Counted from the first letter of the stretch, positions 49,046 through 58,796 are shown. The stretch: 64,000 nt of DNA from JAEVLT01 sp050496765 (GCF_050496765.1 NZ_JBNWEO010000007.1:124001-188000); one strand, 5' to 3'. The notes: generated by a model from the sequence alone, not told the origin. Numbers and translations: made by a program.

Positions 49046-49498
49046 ATGGAATTGGAAAGCAGTAGATTAAAAATTATACCTTGTACGAAGGAAACTGTTC
49101 AGATTGCTATAAATCAAAACTATGATAATGGACCAGAAATATACAATCATTTAAAGCACCTAATGGAAGACCCGTCTTTGTTTTATTGGGGTAGTTGGAT
49201 TGTAATGCGTAAATCCGATGGTGTTATCATTGGGGATTTGGGCTTTAAAGGAAAGCCTGATGTAAATAAAACAGTTGAAATTGGCTATGGGTTTCTTGAA
49301 GATTATTGGAATAATGGTTATGCAACTGAAGCAGTAGGTGCACTAATACAATGGGCTTTTAGCGAATCTAAAATAGAAAAAGTTAAAGCAGAAACGCTAA
49401 AAGAAAATTACGGTTCTATCCGTGTATTAGAAAAGTTACATTTACAAAAAGTTGATGAAACAGAGACAGTGTTTCATTGGGAACTTAGTAAACAATAA
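49046..49498 (+). CDS. GNAT-family N-acetyltransferase (RimJ/RimL-like)
   Basis: 150 residues; ATG 49046 follows CGAGGAGTA. Fold of the Acetyltransf_3 group: start with MELESSRLKIIPCTKE, acetyl-CoA motif GYGFLEDYWNNGYATEAVGALIQWAFSE, and NYGSIRVLEKLHLQK. Relatives acetylate ribosomal-protein N-termini, amino sugars or antibiotics. The region is more AT-rich than its neighbours, with no operon partner. The following 340 bases (49499-49840) hold no gene I can support. Confidence 0.85.
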   Translation: MELESSRLKIIPCTKETVQIAINQNYDNGPEIYNHLKHLMEDPSLFYWGSWIVMRKSDGVIIGDLGFKGKPDVNKTVEIGYGFLEDYWNNGYATEAVGALIQWAFSESKIEKVKAETLKENYGSIRVLEKLHLQKVDETETVFHWELSKQ

Positions 49499-49840
49499 AT
49501 TGCAATTGCATATCAGTCAGTATTTTTTTCGGCATATTTAGCGTGTTGCTTTGTAATTTCCCTTGTTCGCTCAGAGATTTCTCAGTTAACCTTTTTGGCA
49601 CTTATTCCTTTTGGCTCCAAATATCGCATCACAAATCAGTTCGAATATTTACATCTATTCAAAATTTCAGTCTTGCTAATTTTATCCGATTCACTATACG
49701 AATTGAGAAAAAAACGATTATAAACCCTGCTATACCAACAAAAAAGGTATCCCAAAATCTTACGAATTGGCATACCTTTCAATATGTTTTTCTAATATTT
49801 GTCTTCCAAAAGCGAACTACTTAATTTATGGGCTGCTATC

Positions 49841-50707
49841 TCAATTATTTTTTTCAGAAAACAATTTGTAAATAGAAGAAAAATCTTGTTTGCCCAATCC
49901 TTTTTGCTTCGCTTGCATGTAGGCTTCTTTTGTTACATTGGCAATCGGTAAAGCGATGTTGTGCTCAAACGCAGCCTGTGCAACAAGCTGGAGGTCTTTT
50001 TGCATATGTTCAAGCGGGAAGTCGGCAGAAAAGTCTCCGGTCATCACCTTGTCTTTCTTTCCTTTTAAAAAGGGCGCGGTTGTCGGCCCGTTCAACAACG
50101 TATTGACAACTGTTTCTTTCTCTAGTCCAAGCGCCTCCCCTAAGCTGACGGCCTCCGCAAATGCAGCCATCGATTGGGCTAGCATCAAATTGATAATCAC
50201 TTTCATCGTCGTTCCTTTACCAACTTCCCCCTGGTACGAAATCTCTTTTCCCATTGCCTGAAGCATTGGCTTCACTTCACTTAAATCCTCTAGGTCGCCA
50301 CCCACTAAGAAGACAAGTTCAGCTTGCTTCGCCGGCACTCTTGAACCGGTTACCGGAGCATCGATAAAGCGAACACCCCTTTTCGCTGCTTCCGCTGCCA
50401 TTTTCCGAGAAAAACTTGGATCAACGGTACTGCAATCCACCCATAAATTCCCTTCTGCTAAATGGTTTAAAAATCCGTTTTCACCCAAAGCCACCTCTTC
50501 AACAACTTGCGGATTCGCTAGCATTGTAAAAACGACTTCTGCTTGTTCAGCCACATTTTTCGGTGAATCAGCCCACTTTGCACCCTTTTTCATTAGCGCT
50601 TCCGCCTTGTCTTTTGTCCGATTGTGGACAACAAGCTCGAACCCTTTTTCTACCAAGTTTTCAGCCATGCTGCCTCCCATAATTCCTAAACCAATAAAAC
50701 CGATCAT
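49841..50707 (-). CDS. ykwC: NAD(P)-dependent beta-hydroxyacid dehydrogenase (YkwC-like)
   Basis: 288 residues from ATG 50707 (GGAGGGATTTAAG upstream). Rossmann motif GFIGLGIMGGSMAENL, substrate-binding DAPVTGSRVPAKQAELVFLVGG, and catalytic lysine region GKGTTMKVIINLMLA. The 3-hydroxyisobutyrate dehydrogenase/tartronate semialdehyde reductase family; length equals B. subtilis YkwC. The true substrate is uncertain. Confidence 0.9.
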   Translation of the reverse strand: MIGFIGLGIMGGSMAENLVEKGFELVVHNRTKDKAEALMKKGAKWADSPKNVAEQAEVVFTMLANPQVVEEVALGENGFLNHLAEGNLWVDCSTVDPSFSRKMAAEAAKRGVRFIDAPVTGSRVPAKQAELVFLVGGDLEDLSEVKPMLQAMGKEISYQGEVGKGTTMKVIINLMLAQSMAAFAEAVSLGEALGLEKETVVNTLLNGPTTAPFLKGKKDKVMTGDFSADFPLEHMQKDLQLVAQAAFEHNIALPIANVTKEAYMQAKQKGLGKQDFSSIYKLFSEKNN

Positions 50708-50854
50708 CTTAAATCCCTCCAATCATGTGCATCGTCTCTATTTTATTTTTCTTAAAATAAGGATTCAAATGATTGGCCTAAAAATTTTCATGGCAACAAG
50801 GAAAACGGAGAATGCTATAAGAGAAAATGCATTTTTTGAAGGGAGATTTTCCAT

Positions 50855-52273
50855 ATGAAAAACGATCATGTCGTGAAACAAAAGGTACAACATAAAAAAA
50901 TGGAGAACGAACAAAGAGGAAAGGCAGCAGGGCTGTACTGGTGGCAGCTCTCCCTGATCGGAATCGGTTCGATTATCGGAGCCGGATTCTTCCTCGGAAC
51001 AAGCCTTTCGATTCAAATTGCCGGCCCTGCCATATTGGTGAATTATTTAATTGGCGGAATTACTGCATTTTTTGTCTTTAGTGCATTAGCGGAAATGACG
51101 GTTACGCAACCTGCATCCGGTTCCTTTCGTACTTATGCGAAAATGGCATTTGGAAATGCAATGGGATTTGCCTCCGGCTGGATGTATTGGCTCGCAGGCG
51201 TGTTAATTATGTCAAGCGAGGTTGTTGCTTTGGCAACCTTCACCCGTTTTTGGTTTCCCCACGTTCCATTGTGGATTTTCACGGTCATCTATACCGTCAT
51301 TGCTTTTGGAATCAATTTATTGGGTGTGAAAAACTTCGGTAAAATTGAATCCCTGTTTGCCGTTGTCAAGCTTTCCACGTTAATTGTCTTTATTGTATTC
51401 GGCGTTCTTCTCTTTACCCATGTCATTTCGCCGCATGCTGTTTCGTTAAATGAAAAAAATGTTTTCAGTAATTTTATCCCCACTGGTTTAACAGGAATGT
51501 GGGCTGCCTTAATTTTTGTCTTTTTTTCCTACGGAGGGATCGAGGTTGTCGGAATTGCCTCTTCTGAATTAAAAAATAAGCAAGAAGTTCCAAAAGCAGG
51601 CATTGGCATGCTAATCGCCCTCACATCGGTCTATATCCTTTCGATTTTCTTTGCTTTGTACATGGTTTCCTGGCGACAAATTGATGTTTCGAAAAGTCCC
51701 TTTGTCACTGCGTTAAGAACGTTCAATATCCCTTATCTCGATTCAATTTTTAACATCATTATTATCAGTGCTGCTTTCTCCACCATGGTTGGCGCCCTCT
51801 TCTCTGTTACCAATATCCTGATTTCCTTGGCTGAAGATGGGGCTGCTCCAAAAACGCTAGCAGGTAAAAATAGCAAAGGGGTGCCGGTCAAATCACTCTT
51901 TTTGACAGGAATCGCATTAGCCGTTTTCCTTGTGTTTGCCTTTATTTTGCCAGGTTCCATTTATGAATCGATCACAACAGCTGCAGGGGTGATGCTGATT
52001 CTCAATTGGACAATCATTCTTTCTTCGCAAATCAAATTGCGTCCGCACTATCAGCAAAAAGCTACGTTTAAAATGATTGGCTATCCTCTTACATCCTATT
52101 TGGGAATCGGATTTATCCTCGTAGCTGTTTCGGGCGGTTTGCTGCATGCGACCCAAAGAATGGGTGTACTCATTAGTCTCGCTTTCATCGGAATGATTTT
52201 CCTCAGTTACTGGATAATCTTTAAATCCCACTTGCTGTCAGGAGGAACAGGAAGATTGCGGGAAAATCGCTAA
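50855..52273 (+). CDS. APC-family amino acid permease
   Basis: 472 residues, twelve membrane helices. Helix-1 motif LSLIGIGSIIGAGFFLGTSLSI and GGITAFFVFSALAEM mark the AAT/AnsP/YbxG branch of amino acid permeases. ATG 50855 follows AAGGGAG. Divergent from the ykwC-like gene over 147 bases. Takes up an amino acid by proton symport; specificity not deducible. Ends 27 bases before repeat cluster C, and no terminator hairpin was seen in between. Confidence 0.88.
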   Translation: MKNDHVVKQKVQHKKMENEQRGKAAGLYWWQLSLIGIGSIIGAGFFLGTSLSIQIAGPAILVNYLIGGITAFFVFSALAEMTVTQPASGSFRTYAKMAFGNAMGFASGWMYWLAGVLIMSSEVVALATFTRFWFPHVPLWIFTVIYTVIAFGINLLGVKNFGKIESLFAVVKLSTLIVFIVFGVLLFTHVISPHAVSLNEKNVFSNFIPTGLTGMWAALIFVFFSYGGIEVVGIASSELKNKQEVPKAGIGMLIALTSVYILSIFFALYMVSWRQIDVSKSPFVTALRTFNIPYLDSIFNIIIISAAFSTMVGALFSVTNILISLAEDGAAPKTLAGKNSKGVPVKSLFLTGIALAVFLVFAFILPGSIYESITTAAGVMLILNWTIILSSQIKLRPHYQQKATFKMIGYPLTSYLGIGFILVAVSGGLLHATQRMGVLISLAFIGMIFLSYWIIFKSHLLSGGTGRLRENR

Positions 52274-52299
52274 ATCGACTAACTATTTTCTTATCTTGA

Positions 52300-53125
52300 A
52301 ATGGTTTATCCGCGGACCTGCTTTGTTTATCCGTATTTCGTTTTCACGCGAACTCGTATCCGCGGATTTTGGTCATTTATCCGCGGGTTTTGGTCATTTA
52401 TCCGCGGATTTTGGTCATTTATCCGCGGATTATTTCCTTTTATCCGCGGGAATTCTCCGTTTATCCGCGGACTTTTTCCTTTTATCCGTATTTCGATTTC
52501 ACGCGGACTCGTATCCGTGGATTTTGGCCATTTATCCGCGGGTTTTTTCTTTTTGTCCGCGGATTTTCCCTTTTTATCCGCGGGAATTCTCCGTTTATCC
52601 GCGGACTTTTTCCTTTTATCCGTATTTCGATTTCACGCGGACTCGTATCCGTGGATTTTGGCCATTTATCCGCGGGTTTTTTCTTTTTGTCCGCGGATTT
52701 TCCCTTTTTATCCGCGGGAATTCTCCGTTTATCCGCGGACTTTTTCCTTTTATCCGTATTTCGTTTTCACACGGACTCGTATCCGCGGATTTTGGTCATT
52801 TATCCGTGGATTATTTCCTTTTATCCGCGGGAATTCTCCGTTTATCCGCGGATTTTTTCCTTTTATCCGTATTTCGATTTCACGCGGACTCGTATCCGCG
52901 GATTTTGGTCATTTATCCGCGGGTTTTTTCTTTTTGTCCGCGGATTTTCCCTTTTTATCCGCGGGAATTCTCCGTTTATCCGCGGATTTTTTCCTTTTAT
53001 CCGTATTTCGATTTCACGCGGACTCGTATCCGCGGATTTTGGTCATTTATCCGCGGACTTTCCCTTTTTATCCGCAGGAATTTCCCTTTTATCCGCGGAC
53101 TTTTTCCTTTTATCCGTATTCCAGT
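52300..53125 (+). repeat. TTTATCCGCGGA repeat cluster C
   Basis: Roughly six higher-order units of about 110-160 bp that begin CGTATTTCG(A/T)TTTCACGCGGACTCG (near 52330, 52490, 52625, 52758, 52869, 53006). Each contains four to seven TTTATCCGCGGA/G words separated by 10-14 bases such as TTTTGGTCA or TTTTTTCCT. Three plus-strand frames stay open by chance over 700-960 bases. After it, 53126-53313 contains only the leader of the phosphoesterase gene. Confidence 0.93.
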
Positions 53126-53313
53126 AACCCATTTATTTATTTTCCAACGGTTCAAATTACAAGAAATTCATCCACTTACTCCGTTTCTTTGATAAACCAT
53201 TTTCTCGTGATTCTTTTCTACAGGACTTTAAAATTTCTTAATCTTCAAGTAACACTACATTAACAATACAAGAGTAGAGTTAACTAACGAAAAGATCAAT
53301 TGGAGGCGATGAT

Positions 53314-54846
53314 ATGAAAGGGAAAACACTAACGAAAGTCATTAACGTTTTGAGCGCAGCTGCTCTAGGTACATTATTGGCTGTATCTCCTGCCGCACAT
53401 GCCGAGGAAAAGAATACAAAAATCCAAACAAAGACACCGATTAAACACGTGGTTGTTATTTTTGGAGAAAATATTTCCTTTGACCACTATTTCGGAACAT
53501 ACCCTTATGCCTTAAATGTAAAAGGAGAACCGCAATTTTTCCCAAAACCGAATACCCCTGAGGTTAACAATCTGTTAACGCCAAAGGACTACAACAAAAC
53601 TCAGCCGGATATTGGCAAAACCAACCTTATTACCGATAATCCGAATTCCGCTAACCCTGTTCGTTTGGACCGTTCCCAAGCCATGACTGCCGATATGGAT
53701 CACAGCTATCATAATGAAATCGCTGCTACAAATGGCGGAAAAATGGACAAGGTGATTGAAACAACCGGAAAAGGCGCAAATCCGAAAATCGTAATGGATT
53801 ACTACGATGGCAACACGGTCACAGCATTATGGAATTACGCCCAAAATTTTGCCATGAGTGACAATTCCTTCGGGACGACTTACGGGCCTTCTACCCCTGG
53901 AGCATTAAACCTAATTTCCGGTGAAACCCACGGAGCTACATTGTATGACAAAAATGGCCAAAAACAAACAGGGGACATCCTAAACGAGTACGAAAACAGA
54001 ACGGTTACCGGTGACCCAAATCCTTACTTTGATAAAGCATCAACTGGCGCAACCGTTGCAATGGACGATACGAATAAAAACGTCGGCGATTTGCTGAATG
54101 CCAAAAAAATCACATGGGGCTGGTTCCAGGGCGGCTTTAGCGACCCAACAGTCAAGCACAAAAATATCGGCGGTGCAGCCATTCCTGACTACAGCCCGCA
54201 CCATGAACCGTTCCAATATTATAAGTCAACAGCAAATCCTGAACATAAAGCACCAAGTTCCCCAGCCATGATCGGCAAGTCGGATCAAGCCAACCATCAA
54301 TACGATATGAAGGATTTCTGGACGGCTGTTGATAACGGAAATATGCCGAGTGTAAGTTATCTAAAAGCACCAATGTATCAGGATGGACATGCCGGATATT
54401 CGGATCCGTTGGATGAGCAGCAGTTCATTGTGAATACCATTAACCGGCTGCAAAAATCACCTGAATGGAAAGATACAGCCGTGATCATTTCCTATGATGA
54501 TTCCGATGGCTGGTATGATCATGCCTACGCTCCTAGCAACGGACAAACTGTTGAATCAGGCAAAGCTGGCTATGGACCGAGACTTCCGCTTCTTGTCATC
54601 TCACCATATGCCAAAAAGAATTTTGTTGACCATACATTAACAGACCAATCTTCCATCCTTAAATTTATTGAAGATAACTGGAATTTGGGACGCATTGGCG
54701 GTACATCACTTGATGCTCAAGCCGGCAGCATTGAAACGATGTTTGACTTTAAAAATGGTCCACGCAACGAGAAGCTGCTTCTTGATGAAAAAACAGGCCT
54801 GCCGCTGAAAAACCAAAAAGCAGAAAAAAATGATCATCAAAAATAA
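53314..54846 (+). CDS. Secreted phosphoesterase (phospholipase C / acid phosphatase family)
   Basis: 510 residues with a signal peptide (KGKTLTKVINVLSAAALGTLLAVSPAAHA, cleavage after AHA). PF04185 family: IKHVVVIFGENISFDHYFGTYP (metal/nucleophile region), TADMDHSYHNE, FAMSDNSFGTTYGPSTPG and IISYDDSDGWYDH. Enzymes of this group are phosphatidylcholine-hydrolysing phospholipases C or broad acid phosphatases acting outside the cell. ATG 53314 follows GGAGGCG. The lysine-rich C-terminus (LKNQKAEKNDHQK) is unusual. Confidence 0.9.
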   Translation: MKGKTLTKVINVLSAAALGTLLAVSPAAHAEEKNTKIQTKTPIKHVVVIFGENISFDHYFGTYPYALNVKGEPQFFPKPNTPEVNNLLTPKDYNKTQPDIGKTNLITDNPNSANPVRLDRSQAMTADMDHSYHNEIAATNGGKMDKVIETTGKGANPKIVMDYYDGNTVTALWNYAQNFAMSDNSFGTTYGPSTPGALNLISGETHGATLYDKNGQKQTGDILNEYENRTVTGDPNPYFDKASTGATVAMDDTNKNVGDLLNAKKITWGWFQGGFSDPTVKHKNIGGAAIPDYSPHHEPFQYYKSTANPEHKAPSSPAMIGKSDQANHQYDMKDFWTAVDNGNMPSVSYLKAPMYQDGHAGYSDPLDEQQFIVNTINRLQKSPEWKDTAVIISYDDSDGWYDHAYAPSNGQTVESGKAGYGPRLPLLVISPYAKKNFVDHTLTDQSSILKFIEDNWNLGRIGGTSLDAQAGSIETMFDFKNGPRNEKLLLDEKTGLPLKNQKAEKNDHQK

Positions 54847-54938
54847 TACTTTCATTGGTTGAAATGTAAAATAAATGAAAAATATTGATAAGGAATTGAG
54901 TAAAAGTTGAGTGGAAAAGTGTTGCACGAACTGTTTCG

Positions 54939-55634
54939 ATGTTAACCAAATTAGATCTACACGATGGGGATCATTTACCAGAATGGCTAAAAAACGAATA
55001 TTCCCATTGGGAAAAAGTCGTTTCTGATAAGAATTTTCCTTGACATTTTGGAACTGCTGCTGAGAAAAAAAGTGATTTAAGATATTTTTTTTTAGAAAAT
55101 CATGATTTAAGCCCTTTACCAAAAGTAGTAAGAGAATTTATGGAATTATCAAGAGAAAATGAGTATAATAAACATGCTTTGGTTCTTTTTGTGCAACCGG
55201 AAGTTCTGGAACAGCCATTCGATTACTTTGAAAAATACTTTTGGAACATTTTAAAATACCTACATCAGAATGATGAAAAAGAATGGAATGCAAACATTCC
55301 AACTGATCCAGATGATCCACTATGGGAATTTTGTTTTGATGGAGAACCTATTTTTGTATCAGTTAATATGCCAGCATATATGCATAGAATTACTAGAAAC
55401 ATGGGAAAAAGCCTTATACTAATCTTTCAACCTAGAAGAATATTTTCTGATATTACTCAAAAGGCTACTGATTTAATTCGATCAAAAGTAGAGTTGATAG
55501 AAAATCTCCCAATTCATCCGGATCTAGGAAAATATGGAGACGAAAGTAACAGAGAATGGAAACAGTATATAATAACTGATGGCAATAATCCAAGAAAAGG
55601 GATATGTCCATTTCATTCTAAATTTCAAGAGTAA
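54939..55634 (+). CDS. YqcI/YcgG-family protein with in-frame TGA at a conserved cysteine (Sec35 candidate or nonsense mutation)
   Basis: A single frame of 231 codons from ATG 54939, broken only by TGA at 55041-55043. Upstream reads ...HWEKVVSDKNFP, downstream HFGTAAEKK...; relatives have a Phe/Tyr-Pro-Cys-x-Phe-Gly motif here, so TGA replaces cysteine. The remainder (DPDDPLWEFCFDGEPIFVSVNMPAY, HPDLGKYGDESNREWKQY) is intact YqcI/YcgG family sequence. Family function is unknown. Unlike the peroxiredoxin at 12.6 kb, no convincing SECIS hairpin follows, and no good ribosome-binding site precedes the ATG. Selenocysteine insertion, recent nonsense mutation, or use of a downstream start (55140) all remain possible. 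The locus is distinctly AT-rich. Confidence 0.62.
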
Positions 55635-55698
55635 GAATTACTAATTTGTACATCATAGAAGTTTTACTTACTATGTTAGTAAAGGTGTATATGGTTTT

Positions 55699-56376
55699 AT
55701 GGCGCTGTATCTTACTTATGTTATCGTAGGTATTTCTATTGCCGTTCCAATTGGATCGATTTCCGTAGAAATGATCAAGCAAGGTCTCAAAAATGGCTTT
55801 TTACATGGTTGGGCTGTTGGTTTGGGAGGCATGACAATTGACATCATTTTGATCGTAGCATTTTATCTCGGATTAGCCTCCATTTTGAAGCAACCTTTTA
55901 TTCAAATTCCAATGTGGATAATTGGTGCAGTATTTTTGATGATAATTGGTTATGATTCTATTAAAAATGCAGATCATGACATCACATTGCCCGATGAAAG
56001 ACCTACAAAATCTTGGTTTTCTTCATACGGAAACGGTTTTCTTGTTGCTATATCTCCAGGAAACATAGTATTTTGGCTGAGTGTTTTCGGGTCGGTTCTC
56101 ACAGGCTCTTATGATATCTCAAATCCGATTAGATTTATTATTATTGGAGTTGGGATATTAACTGGAATTTTGCTACATGATATTGGATTATTGACATGTG
56201 TTTCGACTTCGAGGAAGGTAATGAACCGTTCAATGATAAAAGTAAGTTCAATTATTGCTGGTATAGTATTAATTAGTTTTTCAGGTTATTTTGTTTATGA
56301 AGCTATTTCTGCAGTTAAACATTTTTTTAAATCATTTGCTGTTTGTCGATACTGCATCAAAGAGATTGAAAGTTAA
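55699..56376 (+). CDS. LysE/RhtB-family amino acid exporter
   Basis: 225 residues with six membrane helices. VGISIAVPIGSISVEMIKQGLKNGFLHGWAVGLGG is the LysE-family N-terminal signature, and FLVAISPGNIVFWLSVFGSVL the second repeat. Exports amino acids or related metabolites. AAAGGTG is 11 bases before the ATG. AT-rich like the YqcI gene before it and 64 bases downstream, so both may have arrived together. Confidence 0.85.
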   Translation: MALYLTYVIVGISIAVPIGSISVEMIKQGLKNGFLHGWAVGLGGMTIDIILIVAFYLGLASILKQPFIQIPMWIIGAVFLMIIGYDSIKNADHDITLPDERPTKSWFSSYGNGFLVAISPGNIVFWLSVFGSVLTGSYDISNPIRFIIIGVGILTGILLHDIGLLTCVSTSRKVMNRSMIKVSSIIAGIVLISFSGYFVYEAISAVKHFFKSFAVCRYCIKEIES

Positions 56377-56908
56377 CAAATGAAAATACATCAATAAATG
56401 AAAAGCAGTAAAAAATTAAAAGTAAAGAATCGCTTTTTACTATTTCTTTCGGTAGTATACCCTACCGGGAACTACTTAAAGAAGTAAGCAACAAAACAAC
56501 TAAGAAAACCGCTATGTGTAAACTATTTCTCGGGGGAATTTGAGGCAACATTCTAGCCCAAAATCGGAAATCCTCTAGTATTTGACAAATAACCAGAAGT
56601 AGTGTATAGTTAATTATTGTGCTTCAAATGAATGTAACTTGGAAAAAGAAAAGCGCAAAGTAGAAATGTTCTGGCATTCTACTTGAAAGTACAAGATGAC
56701 ACTTATTCACACTGGATCGGCTTCGGAGCCGTAAGGACGTAAGAGAGGTAGGGCTTGCGTCGTTTAGGTTACTAACCATCAAGTGGAATAACGACCGCGG
56801 CAATTTGGTTGTCATCAACAACCATTACAAACTACTTTTTACCTTGCGATGCAAATGAAAATACAACGAAACACAAGTTACCCGCGTTCTTAAGAATGAG
56901 GCGAATAA
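56377..56908. other. Unexplained intergenic region with a GC-rich hairpin
   Basis: 530 bases without a supportable gene. A block at 56700-56830 is more GC-rich and structured, including the perfect hairpin CGGCT-TCGG-AGCCG (56718-56731). On the minus strand a 17-codon stretch (VVDDNQIAAVVIPLDG, 56772-56825) is protein-like and may be the tail of a lost gene. No riboswitch or IS end recognised. Confidence 0.4.
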
Positions 56909-56950
56909 AATGAAGGCAGAAGAACTGTATGTTCTCCTGCCTTCGACTAT
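56909..56950 (-). terminator. Intrinsic terminator of the general stress gene
   Basis: GAAGGCAGGAGAAC / AGTTCTTCTGCCTTC on the minus strand, followed by ATTTTATT. Confidence 0.85.
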
Positions 56951-56951
56951 T

Positions 56952-57554
56952 TTAATACGGTTTATTGTTGCTGTTCGGAGCTATATCGGTTCGATGTTCC
57001 TCAGGGATTCCAAGTGTGGAACCGTTAATCCCGATCGTGTCATTTGTCAAAGTGTTATTTTCCAGCCCCATATCGGTTCTTATGGGGTCAGCCAAAGTGT
57101 CATTGTCTTGGGAATGACGTTTGGCATCAGAGTTCAATAAAACGAGAATTTTTCCACTCTTCACTTCCCGCTCATACTGTTCCGCTTCCAATTCGGGAAT
57201 CCCCATTCCTACAAGGGCTCCGGCTAACCCGCCTGTACCAGCTCCGAGGGCAGCGCCCGATAACGCTCCAACCAGCGGACCTGCTGCGATCAGTGGACCA
57301 ATCCCTGGAATCGCAAGGGCACTCGCCCCTGCCAGGAATCCTGCCAAGCCGCCAATGATCCCGCCTGCAGCCGCTCCAGTTGCAAGCCCTTCTTCCGTTT
57401 TTGTATCCGTTTCACGGATGATTTCATCTACATCGTCGTGATTTTTTGACACAACAGAGATATCATTTCGGTCATATCCCTGCCTAATTAAATCCTCAAT
57501 TGCAGCTAACGCAGCATCACCATTGTCATACACTCCTACAACTCGCTTGTCCAT
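56952..57554 (-). CDS. General stress protein 17M-like (YflT/DUF1269-type) with glycine-rich helix pair
   Basis: 200 residues: the N-terminal general-stress domain (VVGVYDNGDAALAAIEDLIRQGYDRNDISVVSKN), a long Gly/Ala hydrophobic segment (residues 57-125, GAAAGGIIGGLAGFLAGASALAIPGIGPLIAAG) and ELEAEQYEREVKSGKILVLL, as in sigma-B-regulated GspM/YflT proteins. The C-terminal 45 residues (NDTLADPIRTD ... NNTLTNDTIG) are a polar extension not usual in the family. AGGAGG precedes ATG. Confidence 0.85.
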   Translation of the reverse strand: MDKRVVGVYDNGDAALAAIEDLIRQGYDRNDISVVSKNHDDVDEIIRETDTKTEEGLATGAAAGGIIGGLAGFLAGASALAIPGIGPLIAAGPLVGALSGAALGAGTGGLAGALVGMGIPELEAEQYEREVKSGKILVLLNSDAKRHSQDNDTLADPIRTDMGLENNTLTNDTIGINGSTLGIPEEHRTDIAPNSNNKPY

Positions 57555-57689
57555 TCTATCTTCCTCCTTTTGGTAGTAAAAAGATCAAGCTTAGTTTTTA
57601 TATACCCTATCTTGAAAAAATTACTCACCTATCGTGAAATTCAAGAGAAAGCTATTAGCAAAAAAGGAAAGATGGAGATTTTATCGCAG

Positions 57690-57880
57690 TTGACAACTGC
57701 CGCCGTTCATAGTGACCGTTTTTATTCCTATTTCGTATTTTTGGGCTTTAGAAAGCTTGCAAACTGACCGATTTTGCGCCTGTTGCCCCTTTACGGGCTT
57801 TATGAACCCTTCATAGTGACCGTTCTGCCGGATCTTTAGCCATTTCGGGTAATAAGAACCTTCCTTATTGACCGTTTTCC
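57690..57880 (+). repeat. Degenerate GTGACCG / TTGACCG repeats
   Basis: Three spaced copies of a CATAGTGACCGTTTT or TTATTGACCGTTTTCC word with TATTTCG-type flanks, at about 57708, 57810 and 57867. They resemble decayed members of the TAATGACCGG family at 19.5 and 39.3 kb. The interval 57555-57958 contains no gene I can support. Confidence 0.5.
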
Positions 57881-57958
57881 TCTCTCAAATCCTATTTCGA
57901 GCTTTCCAAAACGGCCTCTCCAAAAATTCCCTCTATTCGAAATCCTGCTTCTTTCAGA

Positions 57959-58726
57959 TCAGGCATCGATTGTTACAGCCTGACTACCCATCTGTTCCCA
58001 TGCTTTGACAAAAGGCTCGCGATCCACTTTTCTATTTTTGTAACCATATGGATCATTTATGTAAATAGAATCGTCATCATACCCTGTAATCACGACGCTG
58101 TGTTCATTGAACGTGACTTCAATCGTCCCCTGTGGTGTGTCCCACTTTTCAAAAACAGACACCGGTGCAAAAGTAGTCGTTGTTATAATCCATACCGGTT
58201 CACCTTGATTTACTTTTTTCAAAAGATCATCGAAAGTCGAACCCGTTAGATTGACTACTTGATCGCCAGCATATTGCTGTGCAAGGTCAAAAATAGGGCC
58301 ATTGTATACAGCCAGTCCTGGACCGTCTTCCATATCCCCAACAAAACCAACATTGGGGTTTCCCTTTTTATTGCCCGGCAAATCTAAAGGAACTCTCTTA
58401 ATTTTATTTGCTAACTCATTTTTGGTTACACCGTGGCCGTAATAGTTTAACAGCATTGCCAAGCTCGTAACCTCACAGCCATTATACAACCGGGGAGCTG
58501 ATAGTTGATTCAAAAGGGGCACATCCAAAATTCGACTGCTTGCAAGGATTGGTTGTTTTTCTTGCAGTGCGGTCTGACGCGGAATGAAAGTAGCAGAGGG
58601 TAACTTCTTCGGTGCAGTTTTATCAAAAAAGCTCGTATCAGCAAAAATTTTCTCCGTTCCCCAATAAAGGAACAACAAAGCGGCCAACAAGATTACTCGT
58701 TTCTTTACATATTGGATTGTTCCCAA
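57959..58726 (-). CDS. yvpB: C39-like peptidase domain protein (YvpB-like), secreted or membrane-anchored
   Basis: 255 residues: an N-terminal hydrophobic anchor/signal (KKRVILLAALLFLYWGTEKIFA), then a papain-like C39 fold (PF13529) with the nucleophile-bearing PRLYNGCEVTSLAMLLNYYG, the histidine of EVTFNEHSVVITGYDDDS and the aspartate of IYINDPYG. Close to B. subtilis YvpB. Role outside the cell, substrate unknown. Confidence 0.88.
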   Translation of the reverse strand: MGTIQYVKKRVILLAALLFLYWGTEKIFADTSFFDKTAPKKLPSATFIPRQTALQEKQPILASSRILDVPLLNQLSAPRLYNGCEVTSLAMLLNYYGHGVTKNELANKIKRVPLDLPGNKKGNPNVGFVGDMEDGPGLAVYNGPIFDLAQQYAGDQVVNLTGSTFDDLLKKVNQGEPVWIITTTTFAPVSVFEKWDTPQGTIEVTFNEHSVVITGYDDDSIYINDPYGYKNRKVDREPFVKAWEQMGSQAVTIDA

Positions 58727-58796
58727 CCTCCCTATGAAATTATTAGTCTATCTTTTAATAGTCTATCAAATACCGCTTAAATTTTCCTTAAAAAAG

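Noticed and set aside
49543..49824. 93-codon plus-strand frame and a hydrophobic minus-strand stretch (about 49660-49773)
   Set aside because: The plus frame lacks a ribosome-binding site and protein character; the minus-strand hydrophobic segment is only read after assuming a one-base shift at a run of six A residues.
52296..53263. Three overlapping frames of 250-320 codons in cluster C
   Set aside because: Chance open frames from stop-free repeat words; the same peptide strings appear in all three frames.
56377..56908. Possible yybP-ykoY or other riboswitch ahead of an exporter
   Set aside because: The structured block lies downstream of lysE and the downstream plus-strand frame is not a credible gene; no consensus core of a known riboswitch is present.
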